NCBI RefSeq assembly: GCF_005281615.1
Contig: NZ_SZZM01000002.1
Coordinates: forward strand, 620,001-684,000
Origin: Rhodoligotrophos defluvii
GTDB taxonomy: Bacteria > Pseudomonadota > Alphaproteobacteria > Rhizobiales > Im1
Reading direction: 5' to 3'
Length of the DNA: 64,000 nucleotides
A program made the translations under genes and the position numbers. Shown in pieces: positions 27,492-34,974 of the stretch; positions within the stretch are counted from its first letter, which is position 1; each line of letters starts with the position of its first letter. The notes below the pieces were generated by a model. The model searched no databases. It saw only the letters and a list, made by a program, of their open reading frames with translations, and was not told where the DNA came from.

Positions 27492-28625
27492 CTAGATCAC
27501 ATAATACTTCAGCGGCGGAAAGCCGTTGAAGCCGACGGAGGAGTAGGTCGTCGTATAGGCGCCGGCCTTGTCGATCAGCACCTCGTCGCCGATCGTGAGC
27601 GCGATCGGCAGCATATACGGCGTCTTCTCATACAGCACGTCGGCGGAGTCGCAGGTCGGCCCGGCAATGATGCAAGGGGCCATCTCACCACCGTCGTGCG
27701 GCGTCAGAATGGGATAGCGGATCGCCTCTTCCATGGTCTCCGCCAGCCCGCCGAACTTGCCGATATCGAGATACACCCAGCGGACATCGTCATCCGCATG
27801 CTTGCGCGACACCAGCACCACTTCCGCCTTGATCACTCCGGCGTCGCCTACCATGCCGCGGCCCGGCTCGATGATCGTCTCCGGGATGGCATTGCCGAAA
27901 TGCCGGGAGATCGCCCGTGCGATGCCTTGCCCATAGGCCGTCATCTCCGGAATGTCCTTGAGATAACGGGTCGGGAAGCCGCCGCCCAGGTTGACCATGC
28001 CGAGCTGGATGCCATGCTCCGCCATCCGCCGGAAGATTACGGCGCTCTGGCCCAGGGCTTCGTCCCAGCCATCCACGTTGCACTGCTGCGAGCCCACGTG
28101 GAACGACACGCCATAGGCGCGCAGGCCTAGCTCGTGCGCCCGCAACAGCACGTCAACCGCCATCTCCGGGTCGCAGCCGAACTTGCGCGACAGCGGCCAC
28201 TCGGCGCCGGCGCCGTCCGTGAGGATGCGGCAGAACACCCGCGCGCCGGGGGCAGCCCTGGCGATCTTTTCGACCTCCCCGACGCTGTCCACGGCAAACA
28301 GGCTCACGCCCCGCTCATGGGCGGCGGCGATGTCGCGCTCCTTCTTGATCGTATTGCCGAAGGAGATGCGCTCCGGGCCGGCGCCAGCCGCCAGCGCCAT
28401 GTCGATTTCCGGCACCGAGGCGGTGTCGAAGCACGAGCCGAGCTCTGCCAGCAGCGACAGGATCTGCGGATCCGGATTGGCCTTGACCGCGTAGTAGATC
28501 GCCGCGTCGGGCAAGGCACGACGGAACGAGGCATAGTTCTCGCGCACCACCTCCAGGTCGAGCACCAGGCATGGGCTCGCGGGTCGTCGGTCGGCGAGGA
28601 AATCGAGGATGCGGGCGGTTGCCAT
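27492..28625 (-). CDS. odc: Ornithine/lysine decarboxylase, alanine-racemase fold (type III)
   Basis: 377-residue PLP enzyme making putrescine from ornithine (possibly cadaverine from lysine). The PLP-lysine is Lys48 in YYAVKANPDPQIL, and the intersubunit catalytic cysteine is Cys325 in GPTCDSADVLYE. Also present are FDTASVPEI, LNLGGGFP-like VNLGGGFPTRY and the phosphate-binding EPGRGMVGDAG. The ATG at 28625 fits the conserved N-terminus MATARILDFLADR; the frame runs a few codons further to 28649. It has a long hairpin-rich leader (28626-29178) consistent with RNA-based control, and is followed by homospermidine synthase. Confidence 0.94.
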   Translation of the reverse strand: MATARILDFLADRRPASPCLVLDLEVVRENYASFRRALPDAAIYYAVKANPDPQILSLLAELGSCFDTASVPEIDMALAAGAGPERISFGNTIKKERDIAAAHERGVSLFAVDSVGEVEKIARAAPGARVFCRILTDGAGAEWPLSRKFGCDPEMAVDVLLRAHELGLRAYGVSFHVGSQQCNVDGWDEALGQSAVIFRRMAEHGIQLGMVNLGGGFPTRYLKDIPEMTAYGQGIARAISRHFGNAIPETIIEPGRGMVGDAGVIKAEVVLVSRKHADDDVRWVYLDIGKFGGLAETMEEAIRYPILTPHDGGEMAPCIIAGPTCDSADVLYEKTPYMLPIALTIGDEVLIDKAGAYTTTYSSVGFNGFPPLKYYVI

Positions 28626-28860
28626 AATGGGGTCTCCCAAAGCCAACAAGGTGTCTAGGAGCGGAATCCCATTGCCTACGCACGACGGTGGAAACCGTGC
28701 TGAAGGCTCCTGAACTCAGCCTTCGGACCGGCCAAACGCCCATGGCGTTCAGAACGGTCCCGATGTGGATGCCTTGGATTGGTGGGGATGAGCCCAACCG
28801 CACTGCAGGCAAGGATGGTGTGCCTCTTTAGTAACGCTGACCTATGGACGGTCAGACCGA
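28626..28860 (-). ncRNA. Candidate speF-type structured leader of ornithine decarboxylase
   Basis: No gene is supported in the 553 bases before odc. On the odc strand, the proximal leader can fold into several hairpins: ACGGT-GGAA-ACCGT (28685-28698), GAAGGCT/AGCCTTC with a 9-base loop (28702-28724), AACGCC-CAT-GGCGTT (28735-28749) and CTGACC/GGTCAG (28837-28855). Alphaproteobacterial ornithine decarboxylase genes are known to carry the speF RNA motif in this position. The match was not scored, so this is a candidate based on position and structure. Confidence 0.5.
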
Positions 28861-29178
28861 GACCAAAAAAGCCCGCACCGTCGTTGCTTCAAGGCGCCCC
28901 GCGACCCCTTCGGGGTCACGCTCGGTTCCAGGAACCGTGTACCTGACCGGTGGTTCATCGGCAGCCATCTGGCTTGGGCCGATGCCGGCGGGCGCCCACA
29001 GGCACGTGCGACTCTGGGCAGATCCCGATATGGAGAAAACGTCCGTTACAATCAAGGGGAAATTTCGCTTCGGTCGAGAGATTTTGTCCGCGTGGACGGC
29101 CCGCGCCAATCCCCCAGCAATGACAATGGCTTCGCTTATGGTTAGGCTGAGCGGGAACTGAGGTGCAGGAGGGCTGCG
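28861..29178. other. Distal intergenic region between odc leader and flavin monooxygenase
   Basis: About 318 bases with no convincing coding frame. Two compact hairpins sit close together: GACCCC-TTC-GGGGTC (28903-28917) and GGTTCC-A-GGAACC (28924-28936). They may extend the odc leader or terminate readthrough. The + strand part near 29150 must also contain the promoter and ribosome site (AGGAGGGC) of the monooxygenase. Confidence 0.4.
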
Positions 29179-30798
29179 ATGGCGGGACTATTGGTGGTTG
29201 GCGCGGGGCCGGTGGGGCTGACCTTGGCCGCGGAACTGGCCCGTCATGGCACCCGGGCGCGCATCATCGACAAGGCCCCCGTGCCCTTGCCCTATTGCCG
29301 GGCGATCGGGGTCACGCCCCGCACACTGGAGGTTTGGGACGACATGGGCCTTGTGCGCGATGCGATTGACGCTGGCTTGTGGCTCCGCGGCACGCGCATG
29401 ATCATCGCCGGGCGCAGCCTGCCCGATCAGGCCAATGACTTCGCGGATCTGCCCTATGCCGAGCTCGGCCTGCCGCAATATGAAACGGAGCGGCTGCTCA
29501 CCGGCCAGCTTGCGCGGCACGGCATCGCGGTGGAGCGCGGTGTCGAGCTGGTTTCGGCCATCGAAGGTGACGGAAGCGTGGCCGTCAGCCTCAGCCATGC
29601 GGACGGCCGCAGCGAGACCGCGGATTTCGACTACGTCATCGGCTGCGACGGCGCCCACAGCGCAGTGCGCCACGTGGCTGGCATCGGCTTCGAGGGTGAT
29701 GCCTTTCCCTTTTCCTTCATGCTCGGCGACGTCCACATCGCCTGGGCCGATCCGCAAGCAGCTCTGCCGCGGGGCTACGCCTTGTTCTGCCTGGACCCGA
29801 AGGAAGACAGCGCACCGGACATGTTCATCGCCATACCCCTGCCGGAACGCAACCGTTATCGCGTTTCCATGCTGGCCGGAGAAGATGCGGCGGCCGACCA
29901 GCCCGGCGAAACCGAGCACGGCTTGCAGACGGAACGGCCGGGACCGCCGCTCTCGGCCCTGCAGGCGGTGGCGGATCGTCTGCTGCCCCAGCCGGCGCGC
30001 CTGTCCGATCTTCGCTGGTCATCCAACTTCCGCATCAGCATGCGGCTGGCGCAGCGCTACCGGAAAGGTCGCCTATTCATTGCGGGGGATGCAGCCCACA
30101 TCCACCCACCCACCGGCGGGCAGGGCATGAACACGGGCATTCAGGACGCCTATAATCTCGCCTGGAAGCTTGCCCTCGTTGCCAATGGCCTTGCCGACCC
30201 GGCCCTGCTCGACAGCTATGAGGAGGAGCGGCGGCCGGTGGGCGCCGACGTCATCGCCCGTACCCGGGAGGCGAGCCTGCAAATGGGCCGCGGCGGCGGC
30301 AAGCGGGACCGCATGGCCGACACGCAGCTCTTGATCTCCTACCGTGCCAGTTCATGGGTGCACGATGATGGCCGCAACCTGTCCGGACCGGCCGCCGGCG
30401 ACCGTGCCCCCGATGTCACCGGCCTCGTCCGGGAGGGTGTTGGCGCGCCCCTGCGCCTGTTCGACATGCTGCGCGGCACCAGCCATGTGCTGCTGGCGTG
30501 GGTGGACGCGCCCGCCGAGGCAGCCGCCGCGGAAGCGCGCATCGGTGGGCTGAAGCAGGCCTGGGGCGAACGCATCCGCGTCGTTCTCGTGGCGCCGCCG
30601 GAACATGCCATAGGCGACGTGGTCGGCGCCGCGGTGCTGAGGGATAGCACCGGCGCCTACCAGAAGACTTACGGCGCCGATGCCTATCTCATTCGCCCCG
30701 ACAAGCATGTCGGCTGGAAGGGTCCTCGTTACGACAGTGCCGGCCTCGATCGCTATTGCGCCCATGTCTTCGGATCGGACCTCAAGCGTTCGGGATGA
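29179..30798 (+). CDS. FAD-dependent aromatic-ring monooxygenase (PHBH fold)
   Basis: 539-residue flavoprotein hydroxylase of the class A type, related to phenol and MhpA/PcpB monooxygenases. FAD-binding motif LLVVGAGPVGLTLAAELA (4-21), DG motif VIGCDGAHSAVRH (153-165; D157, G158) and GD motif LFIAGDAAHIHPPTGGQG (299-316). The C-terminal 130 residues form a thioredoxin-like domain usual in this group. It would add a hydroxyl to a phenolic or heteroaromatic substrate using NAD(P)H and O2. The substrate is unknown. An AGGAGG ribosome site lies a few bases before the ATG. It stands alone and converges with a binding-protein gene, a stem-loop lying between them. Confidence 0.9.
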   Translation: MAGLLVVGAGPVGLTLAAELARHGTRARIIDKAPVPLPYCRAIGVTPRTLEVWDDMGLVRDAIDAGLWLRGTRMIIAGRSLPDQANDFADLPYAELGLPQYETERLLTGQLARHGIAVERGVELVSAIEGDGSVAVSLSHADGRSETADFDYVIGCDGAHSAVRHVAGIGFEGDAFPFSFMLGDVHIAWADPQAALPRGYALFCLDPKEDSAPDMFIAIPLPERNRYRVSMLAGEDAAADQPGETEHGLQTERPGPPLSALQAVADRLLPQPARLSDLRWSSNFRISMRLAQRYRKGRLFIAGDAAHIHPPTGGQGMNTGIQDAYNLAWKLALVANGLADPALLDSYEEERRPVGADVIARTREASLQMGRGGGKRDRMADTQLLISYRASSWVHDDGRNLSGPAAGDRAPDVTGLVREGVGAPLRLFDMLRGTSHVLLAWVDAPAEAAAAEARIGGLKQAWGERIRVVLVAPPEHAIGDVVGAAVLRDSTGAYQKTYGADAYLIRPDKHVGWKGPRYDSAGLDRYCAHVFGSDLKRSG

Positions 30799-30862
30799 GC
30801 GCCCCCGCCGAGGTCCATCAGGAGGATCAATGATACCTGGCGATGCCCTCCCGACGCATGCC

Positions 30863-30889
30863 CCTGCGGTTGAGATCAGAACCCGCAGG
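30863..30889. terminator. Stem-loop between convergent genes
   Basis: Arms CCTGCGG (30863-30869) and CCGCAGG (30883-30889) can extend by TT/AA pairing around a single bulged C. It lies in the 103-base gap between the convergent monooxygenase and binding-protein genes, so it is a plausible bidirectional terminator. No T-run follows on the + strand. Confidence 0.5.
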
Positions 30890-30901
30890 CCTTAACAGCC
30901 T

Positions 30902-32116
30902 CTAACCTTTCACCAGCGGACATTTCGACTCGCTCAAAGGTTGGAAAGCATCATCTCCAGAGATCTTCTCGATCACATTAAAATAGTCCCACGGATATTT
31001 GGAATCTTTAGGTCTTTTTACCTGGACAAGATACATGTCATGAATAAACCGGCCATCCTTCCGAACGTAGCCATTCTCGGCGAACATGTCGTTGATTCTC
31101 ATCTTGCGCATTTCGGCCATGACGGCATCCGCATCGTCAGTGCCGGCTGCTCGAACGGCGTTTAGATAAGTGAGAACCGCGGAGTAATTGCCTGCTTGAG
31201 CGCTGGTGGGCATTTTGCCATGCCTGTCGAAGAACCGCTTCGAGAATGCCCTCGTGGCGTCGTTGAGGTCCCAATACCAGGCACTCGTGAAGAGCATGCC
31301 TTGGACATTCTCGATCCCCATGGCGTGGACGTCCGTCACGAACATGATCAAAGCCAGGAATTCCTGGTTCTGCAAAGCTCCGAATTCGGCAGCAGCTTTA
31401 AGGATGTTTTGTGTGTCCTGGGCACCCGTCGCCAAGGCAACCACTGGAGCCCTGGAGCTTTGCGCCTGTAGAACGTACGAAGAAAACTCCGTCGTTCCGA
31501 CCGGATGGAGCACCGAGCCCACGACCTTTCCGCCGTTCGCCTCGAGGATCCTTGCCGCGTTCCCCTGAAGCGAGTGGCCGAAAGCATAGTCCGTCGTGAT
31601 GAAGAACCAGTCCTTCTTGCCCTGCTTCAAGAAGGCGCGCGCAGCGACATTTGCCAGCGCAAAAGTATCGTAGGTGTAATGGACAATGTAAGGCCCACAA
31701 CTCTCGTTCGTCAGCGCGGTCGTTCCTGGCGCCGAGGGCATATACATCTTCTTCTTTTCTGTAGAAAGGGCGGCAACAGCAAGCGCTCCAGCTGAATTCC
31801 CCCCTTCGAGAATAAGGTCAACACCGCTATCGTACCACTCGCGAGCCGTCACGGCTGCGACATCAGGCTTGTTCTGCATGTCGGCCGATATTACTTCGAT
31901 CTTCTTGTCGACAACAGTTCCGCCGAAATCCTCCACTGCCATCTTGGCTGCTTCGACGGACCCCAATCCGCTGAGGTCGGCATAGATGCCGGACAAATCG
32001 CCCAGTACACCGATCCGGACAACGTCACCGGTGAAGCGCTCTTCTGCGTGCGCGGCCATGACCCATGCCATGCCGGCCACCGCAGCAACTCCGATACTCC
32101 ATGTCCTCGGAAACAT
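30902..32116 (-). CDS. ABC transporter substrate-binding protein (branched-chain amino acid/urea type)
   Basis: 404-residue periplasmic binding protein with a signal peptide (about 1-24, VAGMAWVMAAHAEE). The family I fold is evident: VVRIGVLGDLSGIYADLSG, AAKMAVEDFGG, PGTTALTNESCGPYIVHYTY, FFITTDYAFGHSL and HDMYLVQVKRP. It resembles LivK-like proteins that bind amides, aromatic acids or amino acids. No cognate permease or ATPase gene is adjacent, so it is an orphan component. Base composition is lower in GC than the flanks (for example 30 of 60 bases G/C at 31021-31080). A palindrome lies 19 bases before its ATG. Confidence 0.9.
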   Translation of the reverse strand: MFPRTWSIGVAAVAGMAWVMAAHAEERFTGDVVRIGVLGDLSGIYADLSGLGSVEAAKMAVEDFGGTVVDKKIEVISADMQNKPDVAAVTAREWYDSGVDLILEGGNSAGALAVAALSTEKKKMYMPSAPGTTALTNESCGPYIVHYTYDTFALANVAARAFLKQGKKDWFFITTDYAFGHSLQGNAARILEANGGKVVGSVLHPVGTTEFSSYVLQAQSSRAPVVALATGAQDTQNILKAAAEFGALQNQEFLALIMFVTDVHAMGIENVQGMLFTSAWYWDLNDATRAFSKRFFDRHGKMPTSAQAGNYSAVLTYLNAVRAAGTDDADAVMAEMRKMRINDMFAENGYVRKDGRFIHDMYLVQVKRPKDSKYPWDYFNVIEKISGDDAFQPLSESKCPLVKG

Positions 32117-32134
32117 TGCCTTTCCCTCCCTCGC

Positions 32135-32151
32135 GTTCTAAATATTAGAAC
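32135..32151. promoter_or_regulatory. Perfect palindrome upstream of orphan binding-protein gene
   Basis: GTTCTAA-ATA-TTAGAAC, with 7-base arms and a 3-base spacer, lies 19 bases upstream of the ATG at 32116 on the - strand. It sits inside an A/T-rich region (27 of 60 bases G/C at 32161-32220). The position is typical of a repressor operator. The IclR-type protein at 35723 is one possible partner, but this is inference. Confidence 0.5.
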
Positions 32152-32374
32152 ATTAGTCTATTTATTGTTGATTGCCGCACGATATGTGATAACGTTCATG
32201 GCTGTCAATGAGGCACGACCTCACGACGGCGAACTCTTGCAGCAAAACCACAACAAAATAGGGGCCTAAACCGCATTTTGGAGAAACTACAAAGCTCTCG
32301 GAAGAGGCAAATGTCGATGATGAGTTCCATATATCTATAATATCAATCCTGTATTAGACAGAACGTCCGGCTCT

Positions 32375-32665
32375 ATGAATGAAATAGACCTGATGTTCCC
32401 GCTGAACGGCACGCGCGTTGTTGAAATTTGCAACGTTGCTGCAGGTCCGTTTCGCGGAATGCTTCTTGCTGACGTGGGCGCCGACGTGATCGAGCATCCC
32501 GAAGGTGGTGGCACGCTGCGGTCCTGGCCGCTCCATAGCGCCGGATACAGCGAGAACTTCGCGTCTCTAAAACGCGGCAAGCGCTCTTTGGCGTTGAAAG
32601 AAATGACTATCCCCCTGATCTCGCGTTGAAACGCGCGATGCCGACGTGCCGAACCGGTGAGGCTA
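32375..32665 (+). pseudogene. Decayed CaiB/BaiF (class III) CoA-transferase fragment
   Basis: An 84-codon open frame matches only the N-terminus of class III CoA-transferases: LNGTRVVEICNVAAGPFRGM, LLADVGADVIEHPEGG, GYSENFASLKRGKRSLAL. Intact family members have about 400 residues. Homology continues past the frame break in other frames: a PDLALKRA-like stretch, then RDADV near 32635-32650. So at least two frameshifts and a large deletion of the rest have occurred. The family's KxEHP lysine region is also shortened (DVIEHPEG lacks KV). It lies at the left edge of the thiol-dioxygenase operon and may be the remnant of a once functional operon gene. Confidence 0.75.
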
Positions 32666-32755
32666 TTTTGCGAGCCGGGTAAGGCAGCGAATTCGAGGAC
32701 ACGTGTGGAAGGAACAAGCGGGCGCGCAGGTAGAAGAAGAGAAGGAGTTCTGCAG

Positions 32756-33331
32756 ATGGCGGATTGGAGCCCGTTCCGAGAATTCGTGCGCGCGTTCACC
32801 CGTCTGCTCGATGGCAATCCGCCTCAGGACGCCTGCTTGAGTGATGGCGAAGAGCTGTTGCGGGACCTGCTGACACACAGCGGATGGCTTCCGCGCGCCT
32901 ACCGGCGAAGCGACCCGAACCGATGTCAGCATTATCTTCTCTGGTGCGATCCGTTCGAACGTTTTTCCGTTGTCAGCTTCGTGCTGGGCCCGGGGCTGGA
33001 AACCCCGATCCACGACCACACCCTATGGGGCCTGATCGGCGTCTATGAAGGGTTGGAGTTTGCAAGAACATACCGCTACATCGGCACGGAAGAGGAGTTT
33101 CTAAAACCCCTTGCCGACTCAATTCTGCAGCCGGGCGACGTCGCGATGGTGTCGCCGGAGGATATAGACGTTCACATTATTAGAAACGTGCATATCGATC
33201 CAAGCATAAGCATACATGTTTATGGTGGCAACATTGGCAAAGTAGATAGACACCTATTCGAACTAAGCACCCGTACGATTAAGAAATTTAGATCGGGATA
33301 CGCCAATAGAACACTGCCATATATCTTCTAG
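32756..33331 (+). CDS. Thiol dioxygenase (cysteine/3-mercaptopropionate dioxygenase family)
   Basis: 191-residue cupin iron enzyme oxidising a thiol to a sulfinic acid with O2. The cupin signature FSVVSFVLGPGLETPIHDHT contains His86 and His88, with a third ligand likely His140 in EDIDVHIIRN. YLLWCDPFERFSVVSF and HDHTLWGLIGVYEGLEF are closest to bacterial 3-mercaptopropionate/cysteine dioxygenases. The open frame extends to 32657, but the ATG at 32756 has a GAAGGAG ribosome site and starts the homologous region. It is first in the intact operon, 16 bases before the PLP lyase. Codon use is poorer in GC than flanking genes (24 of 60 G/C at 33181-33240). Which thiol it uses is unknown. Confidence 0.85.
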   Translation: MADWSPFREFVRAFTRLLDGNPPQDACLSDGEELLRDLLTHSGWLPRAYRRSDPNRCQHYLLWCDPFERFSVVSFVLGPGLETPIHDHTLWGLIGVYEGLEFARTYRYIGTEEEFLKPLADSILQPGDVAMVSPEDIDVHIIRNVHIDPSISIHVYGGNIGKVDRHLFELSTRTIKKFRSGYANRTLPYIF

Positions 33332-33347
33332 GGTGGGGGAAGTCTCT

Positions 33348-34550
33348 ATGAGAGATGAAGAGCATATGGTGGAGTTCGCAACGCGAGCGATCCACCACGG
33401 ATACGATCCGATGAGCGAATATGGATCTCTCACACCTCCAGTATTCCTCAACGCCACTTACGCTTTTAATTCCGCTGAGGAGGCTTCTGCCGCGTTTCGA
33501 GGCGAGCGGCCCGCTTACATCTATGGGCGAACGCGCAACCCAACTCAGACGCTTCTGGAAGAACGGATCGCAAATCTCGAGCGTGCCGAGGCAGGCCTTG
33601 CATGCGCGTCGGGTATTGCTGCGCTGAGCGCAACGGTCCTGAGCCTGGTCAGCGCCGGCGAAGAGGTGATCATCCACAAGCACATCTATGGCAACGCTTT
33701 CGCGTTCTTCACGCAGCACCTTGCGCGCTTCGGCGTAACCACCCGCGTCGTCGACTTGCGCGATATTGGCGAGCTTCAAGCCGCCTTGAACGCCAAGACC
33801 AGGATTGTCTTTTTTGAGACGCCGGCCAACCCCAGCCTCGAGATCATGGATATCGCGGCTGTTTCAGACATTGCGCATGCAGGTGGAGCGCTTGTGTTCG
33901 TTGATAACACGTTCGCGACACCTGCGTTGCAGCGCCCCATCGAATTTGGGGCCGACCTCGTCATGCATTCCGCGACCAAGTACCTGGGCGGTCATGGAGA
34001 CCTCATTGGCGGTCTCTTGGCTGGCAGGGCCGAGCTGCTGCATCGGGCACGACAGGTTGGACTGCGGGCCATCACCGGAGCGGCTATGTCGCCACTGACG
34101 GCATTCCTGGTGCTTCGTGGTTTGAAGACGCTTGACCTGCGCATGGCGCAGCACTCAGCTTCGGCAAGCGCGCTCGCACATATGCTCGCCGAACATCCCG
34201 CCGTACGCACTGTAAGCTATCCCGGGCTGCCGTCATTCCCCCAGCGCCACCTCGCCGAGCGGCAGATGAGTCGGCCGGGCGGCCTGATCTCGTTGGAACT
34301 GAACGGCGGCATGAAAGCTGGCATGAAGTTCATGAACAATCTGCGCCTCGCTCGAATAGCAGTTAGCTTGGGGGAGACGGAGACGCTCGTTCAACATCCG
34401 GCTTCCATGACGCATTCCACCTATACGGAGGCCGATCGCGCAGAATATGGCGTGAGCGACGGCTTAATTCGAATCTCCGTCGGCCTCGAGAGCTTCGCGG
34501 ATCTGCAGAGGGACTTCCAGCACGCCTTAGATCAACTTGATCGAGACTAG
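33348..34550 (+). CDS. Cys/Met metabolism PLP enzyme (gamma-lyase/synthase family)
   Basis: 400-residue aminotransferase-fold enzyme of the cystathionine gamma-synthase/methionine gamma-lyase family. PLP-lysine is Lys211 in MHSATKYLGGHGDLIGG. Phosphate-binding Tyr59/Arg61 is in YIYGRTRNPT, stacking Tyr114 in HIYGNAF, and Asp186 in FVDNTFATP. Numbering from 33348 coincides with Pseudomonas putida methionine gamma-lyase. The residues special to that enzyme, Cys116, Lys240 and Asp241, are here Asn116, Arg240 and Ala241. A standard methionine lyase role is therefore unlikely. It may catalyse gamma-replacement or elimination on another sulfur or O-acyl amino acid. A GGGGGA site precedes the ATG; a GTG 15 bases upstream is also in frame. 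Confidence 0.9.
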   Translation: MRDEEHMVEFATRAIHHGYDPMSEYGSLTPPVFLNATYAFNSAEEASAAFRGERPAYIYGRTRNPTQTLLEERIANLERAEAGLACASGIAALSATVLSLVSAGEEVIIHKHIYGNAFAFFTQHLARFGVTTRVVDLRDIGELQAALNAKTRIVFFETPANPSLEIMDIAAVSDIAHAGGALVFVDNTFATPALQRPIEFGADLVMHSATKYLGGHGDLIGGLLAGRAELLHRARQVGLRAITGAAMSPLTAFLVLRGLKTLDLRMAQHSASASALAHMLAEHPAVRTVSYPGLPSFPQRHLAERQMSRPGGLISLELNGGMKAGMKFMNNLRLARIAVSLGETETLVQHPASMTHSTYTEADRAEYGVSDGLIRISVGLESFADLQRDFQHALDQLDRD

Positions 34551-34581
34551 AGGCTATCACCTCTATCGAAAGGCCCATCAA

Positions 34582-34974
34582 ATGATTGTCACGACGATAG
34601 ACGAGACCATCAAGGACAAGCGGCGGCATTTGAAGGGACCGGGATGGGAGAGCCGGCGCATGCTCCTGGCGGATGCCGGCATGGGCTACTCCATTCACGA
34701 TACGATCGTAAAGGCAGGTTCCGAGCTTCGCCTCCATTACCCGCATCATTTGGAAAGTTGTTATTGCATCGCAGGGGAAGGCGAGATCATCGATCTCGCG
34801 ACGGGGAACCGATATTCCATCACCGTCGGCACGCTGTATGCGCTTGACCTGCACGACGAACATGTTCTGTGCGCAAAAAGCGACTTGCGCTTCATCTGTG
34901 TCTTCAACCCGCCCCTGAGCGGCGACGAGACACCATGGACGGAGCCGGACGAAACAGGCCGGGAAAACGGTTGA
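34582..34974 (+). CDS. Ectoine synthase-like cupin (orphan EctC homologue)
   Basis: 130 residues, the size of EctC, which cyclises N-gamma-acetyl-diaminobutyrate to ectoine. The family pattern is complete: MGYSIHDTIVKAGSEL, YPHHLESCYCIAGEGEI, GTLYALDLHDEH and RFICVFNPPLSGDE. Residues equivalent to the known iron ligands (Glu58, Tyr86, His94) and to substrate contacts (Trp22, Arg26, Thr41, Tyr53, His56, Phe108) are present. No ectA, ectB, ectD or ask_ect lies in the window, so ectoine is not the obvious product. It is 31 bases after the PLP lyase, and its stop overlaps the hydrolase start (TGATG). The true substrate is likely a different acyl-diamino acid or related compound. Confidence 0.88.
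   Translation: MIVTTIDETIKDKRRHLKGPGWESRRMLLADAGMGYSIHDTIVKAGSELRLHYPHHLESCYCIAGEGEIIDLATGNRYSITVGTLYALDLHDEHVLCAKSDLRFICVFNPPLSGDETPWTEPDETGRENG

Noticed and set aside
28315-28812. Small - strand frame in the odc leader
   Set aside because: It needs a TTG start, overlaps odc in another frame and has no homology; the segment is better explained as a structured leader.
32117-32374. Iron-control (ICE/Irr-like) box at the GTTCTAA palindrome
   Set aside because: Half-site order is the reverse of the TTTAGAA-TTCTAAA type, so an Irr site is not supported.
34582-34974. Full ectoine biosynthesis locus
   Set aside because: No ectA, ectB or ectD homologue lies within the window, so only an EctC-like protein is claimed.
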